A stretch of DNA of 35,327 bases from an uncultured Lachnospiraceae bacterium (GTDB taxonomy: Bacteria > Bacillota > Clostridia > Lachnospirales > Lachnospiraceae), in NCBI GenBank assembly GCA_948470335.1, contig CAOKOL010000038.1:1-35327 (forward strand), read 5' to 3'. Positions 33,440-35,327 of this stretch are shown here, one piece after another. Within the stretch, counting starts at the first letter, position 1; the number at the start of each line of letters is the position of its first letter. The position numbers and the translations under genes were made by a program. Below the pieces are notes generated by a model that did no database searches, was not told where the DNA came from, and was given only the letters and a program-made list of their open reading frames with translations.

Positions 33440-33455
33440 TTAAAGTATACTTTAA
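33440..33455 (-). promoter_or_regulatory. 16-bp perfect palindrome at the XRE promoter
   Basis: TTAAAGTATACTTTAA is fully symmetric and contains the -10-like TATACT. It lies 26 bases before the chosen start codon. Binding by the XRE protein itself is the simplest reading. Confidence 0.55.
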
Positions 33456-33459
33456 GCAT

Positions 33460-33802
33460 ACAACAGATAGTAACTGCGCAGTGTACTTTGCAGAAAGCTG
33501 TGCCACTTTGGGAATGGTTTTTCCGTTCAGCTCATCAAAAGACACAAACGGATTTGACAAACGTAAATATCATTGATCCATGGAGAAGATGTGGTAAAAT
33601 ATGCAAAAGACTTGGGGATATCGCAGCTGCTTGTTTAAATTTCCCAAAATAAACAATACCAATGTTCCCAGTCCATACAATTTTAATCATATTGAAATGA
33701 ATGGCTGAGATGACAAATATATGCGAGCTATAATGACATTAATTCATTCATCTTCCAATACATAATAGACTCGATTAGCTGTCAAGAGACAAATAATCCA
33801 AA
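33460..33802. other. Gene-free stretch
   Basis: No open frame here has a ribosome site or a recognisable product. The sequence is AT-rich with no long repeats. It may hold degraded coding sequence. Confidence 0.3.
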
Positions 33803-33843
33803 CAGGGGAAAGATATGTTTTTCATAGCTTAATCTTTCCCCTG
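33803..33843 (-). terminator. Terminator hairpin of the lipoprotein gene
   Basis: CAGGGGAAAGAT (33803-33814) and ATCTTTCCCCTG (33832-33843) are exact 12-bp arms with a 17-base loop, 37 bp after the lipoprotein stop. On the minus strand the stem is followed by TTTGGATTATTTG, a weak U-run. Confidence 0.6.
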
Positions 33844-33880
33844 CAATTAATTAACACATAACCCTCTAAACAAACACACT

Positions 33881-34978
33881 TTAATCTGTGTACCAATTGA
33901 CAGAGTATTCTTCAAAAATCGTTTTATCCAGGGATAGTTCCATATCTGTCACAGCACCCGCCCTCTCCAATTTTTCATGTGTGATATAATCTCCTAAATT
34001 TACTAATGGGTTTCCCGAAAGGAGTAATATTTTTATTCCACTGCCATCTGGTTTTTGTGCTGCTGTAAGAATGGAAGCATCCGAAATCTGATTAAAGGAC
34101 AGATCAAAAAAAATAGGCCAATTTTCAACTTTATCTATTTCACAGAATGACTTCTCTGTTATCCCACACGCTCGTAATTGAACACGTTCCATTTTATGCA
34201 AAAATAAAGGCGACAAATCAGCAGATAAGTCTATATTTTGCAAAATCAGCTCATTCAATTCGGGCATTTCTTCAATAAAACTTAAATCTTCTATATAATC
34301 GGCGATATCAATTCCATTTTCATAAACAGGGTCATTTAAACAAATAACTAACCGGCGCATTTGATCAAACAGACTTAATCTGTCATAATGCTTAATATAA
34401 GTTTCCGAATATTGTTCAAAACTTAATTCAATATTTAAAGAGCGTAAGTTTCGACATTTTGCGATATCATTAATATCTATACTTAATGGTTCTCGCTCCC
34501 CAAACGGAAGTACTGCGTTTTTCTCATCTGCCCATATAAAAACCTGATTCTCCCATTCTTTTTTATATATTCTATTCCCTCTGTATATGTTCAGACTAGT
34601 CACTGAAAGATAGTCGCTTTCTGTCAATTCCTCCGGACTTTTATTCAGACACTCCGCCAGCGCCTGATCCAGCCAGGTAAATTCCCCCTGATCGGTTTCG
34701 CTATTTTCCCCGGCTTTATCTGTTTCTGTCATACTCCCGGTTTCCGGCATAGTCGCTGGTATTGTTTGTGATGTTTCCATTACGGTTTCCATAGCTGTTG
34801 TCATTTCCTGTTCCGTTCCGGTCTCCCGCGCGGATTCTTGTGTTGCTTCCGGCGTTTTTGCGGAAACCGCCGTTGTGAATGTCGTCCCAATTCTCTCACT
34901 GTCTCCTTGCTGACATGCCGTTAACAAACAAAGCATTAACAAACATCCCCACATCAGAATCTTTTTTCTATATTTCAT
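33881..34978 (-). CDS. Lipoprotein with low-complexity linker and degenerate leucine-rich segment
   Basis: 365 residues. The signal ends LLTAC with Cys22 for lipidation. A Thr/Glu/Ser/Met-rich linker runs to about residue 98. The folded part has short Leu-periodic units: LRSLNIELSF, MRRLVICLND, LNELILQNIDL, MERVQLRACGI and FFDLSFNQISD, spaced like weak leucine-rich repeats. It ends LLLSGNPLVNLGDYIT plus about 30 residues. It should sit on the outer face of the membrane and bind an unknown partner. GGAGG stands ten bases before the ATG. Monocistronic by its flanking terminator. Confidence 0.7.
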   Translation of the reverse strand: MKYRKKILMWGCLLMLCLLTACQQGDSERIGTTFTTAVSAKTPEATQESARETGTEQEMTTAMETVMETSQTIPATMPETGSMTETDKAGENSETDQGEFTWLDQALAECLNKSPEELTESDYLSVTSLNIYRGNRIYKKEWENQVFIWADEKNAVLPFGEREPLSIDINDIAKCRNLRSLNIELSFEQYSETYIKHYDRLSLFDQMRRLVICLNDPVYENGIDIADYIEDLSFIEEMPELNELILQNIDLSADLSPLFLHKMERVQLRACGITEKSFCEIDKVENWPIFFDLSFNQISDASILTAAQKPDGSGIKILLLSGNPLVNLGDYITHEKLERAGAVTDMELSLDKTIFEEYSVNWYTD

Positions 34979-35095
34979 ACTATCTTTTCCTCCATCATTC
35001 CGATCATATAATTCAATTATGATAACATCATTTCTTGAAGATAGTATATAAAAATAATTACAAATTTCTTACATTCAAATAAACCTGAAAAATCC

Positions 35096-35248
35096 TTATA
35101 TCCTCTCTTTCTCCACCTCTTTTTCATTCTCTAAAGGCTTTTCGCCTAAAATCCGATCCACATTTTGTTTTGCGGTCTGATAATCGGCCATCTCTTTCCG
35201 GGCCGACTTATATTCCTCATAGAAGTCTTTTTTCGGATTTAACAGGTT
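35096..35248 (-). pseudogene. C-terminal remnant of a mobilization relaxase
   Basis: The minus strand is open for 50 codons before a TAA at 35098-35096. The translation contains KKDFYEEYKSARKEMADY and QTAKQNVDRILG, then an acidic tail ending EKEVEKERI. This helical ending resembles the C-terminus of MobA/VirD2-type relaxases of clostridial mobilizable elements (FYEEY...ARKEM...AK.NV..IL). An in-frame TGA (35251-35249) cuts it off upstream, and the HUH nuclease domain is not in the window. Family assignment is from memory of this motif. Confidence 0.55.
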
Positions 35249-35251
35249 TCA

Positions 35252-35327
35252 ATATTTACTGGAAGTTTTAATGTAAACGGTAGATAGTGCGTACCTCGAC
35301 TGTGAGGAAAACATATGTGACAATAGA
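35252..35327. other. Window end, no feature seen
   Basis: AT-rich sequence beyond the relaxase remnant. Only a small CCTC/GAGG hairpin is visible. An element boundary could be here but no repeat confirms it. Confidence 0.2.

Noticed and set aside
1..35327. CRISPR array, phage structural genes, restriction or toxin-antitoxin systems
   Set aside because: No regularly spaced repeats and no recognisable Cas, phage, methylase, nuclease or toxin-antitoxin proteins were found on either strand.

Overview
The window looks like chromosome from a Gram-positive gut-type Clostridia, most likely a Lachnospiraceae relative. The reasons are consensus AGGAGG ribosome binding sites, TTGACA/TATAAT promoters, lipobox lipoproteins, M56/BlaI regulator pairs, and RbsABC-type sugar uptake joined to FGGY kinases. 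The genus cannot be fixed from the sequence alone. Roughly the first 24.7 kb has balanced, GC-moderate coding sequence. From about 24.7 kb rightward the sequence becomes clearly more AT-rich and the gene content looks accessory.

Region by region. (1) 1-3.8 kb: a tRNA-Pro(UGG) cut by the window edge, with a perfect-consensus promoter, then a BlaI-type repressor and M56 (BlaR1-like) membrane protease pair whose promoter carries two tandem dyads. (2) 4.2-5.3 kb: an unrecognised 349-residue protein. (3) 5.4-13.3 kb: a surface-glycan locus. A PilZ (c-di-GMP receptor) gene overlaps a polytopic GT-C-like membrane protein, followed by a DPM1/GtrB-type GT2. Converging on these is a leftward set: GtrII-like membrane protein, GT14 (core-2/I-branching type), GT11 (alpha-1,2-fucosyltransferase type) and an unclassified transferase. 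(4) 13.3-22.4 kb: a leftward carbohydrate-uptake and catabolism operon (binding lipoprotein, RbsA-type ATPase, RbsC-type permease, FGGY kinase, class II aldolase, xylulokinase), with a DeoR-family regulator upstream. (5) 22.5-24.7 kb: an ABC-F protein followed in the same frame by an 83-codon open stretch after its TAG.

(6) 24.75-26.75 kb: a compact GntR/ABC ATPase/ABC-2 permease cassette with a clean operator; it seems to truncate a rightward gene that keeps only its ribosome site and ten codons. (7) 26.8-33.0 kb: a leftward block in which a three-gene regulatory module (BlaI, M56 protease, BlaI) precedes four uncharacterised genes, two with clear signal peptides. (8) 33.0-35.3 kb: an XRE-family regulator, a lipoprotein with a low-complexity linker and degenerate leucine-rich segment, and the C-terminal tail of what looks like a mobilization relaxase, which suggests region 7-8 is an old integrative-element graveyard.

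The best candidates for undescribed biology are the PilZ-coupled glycan locus and the double-BlaI/M56 module. The protease of that module ends in an extracellular Cys/His-rich putative metal-binding domain instead of a penicillin-binding sensor, and it lies directly upstream of unknown secreted proteins. No CRISPR array, rRNA, intact transposase or intact integrase was seen.
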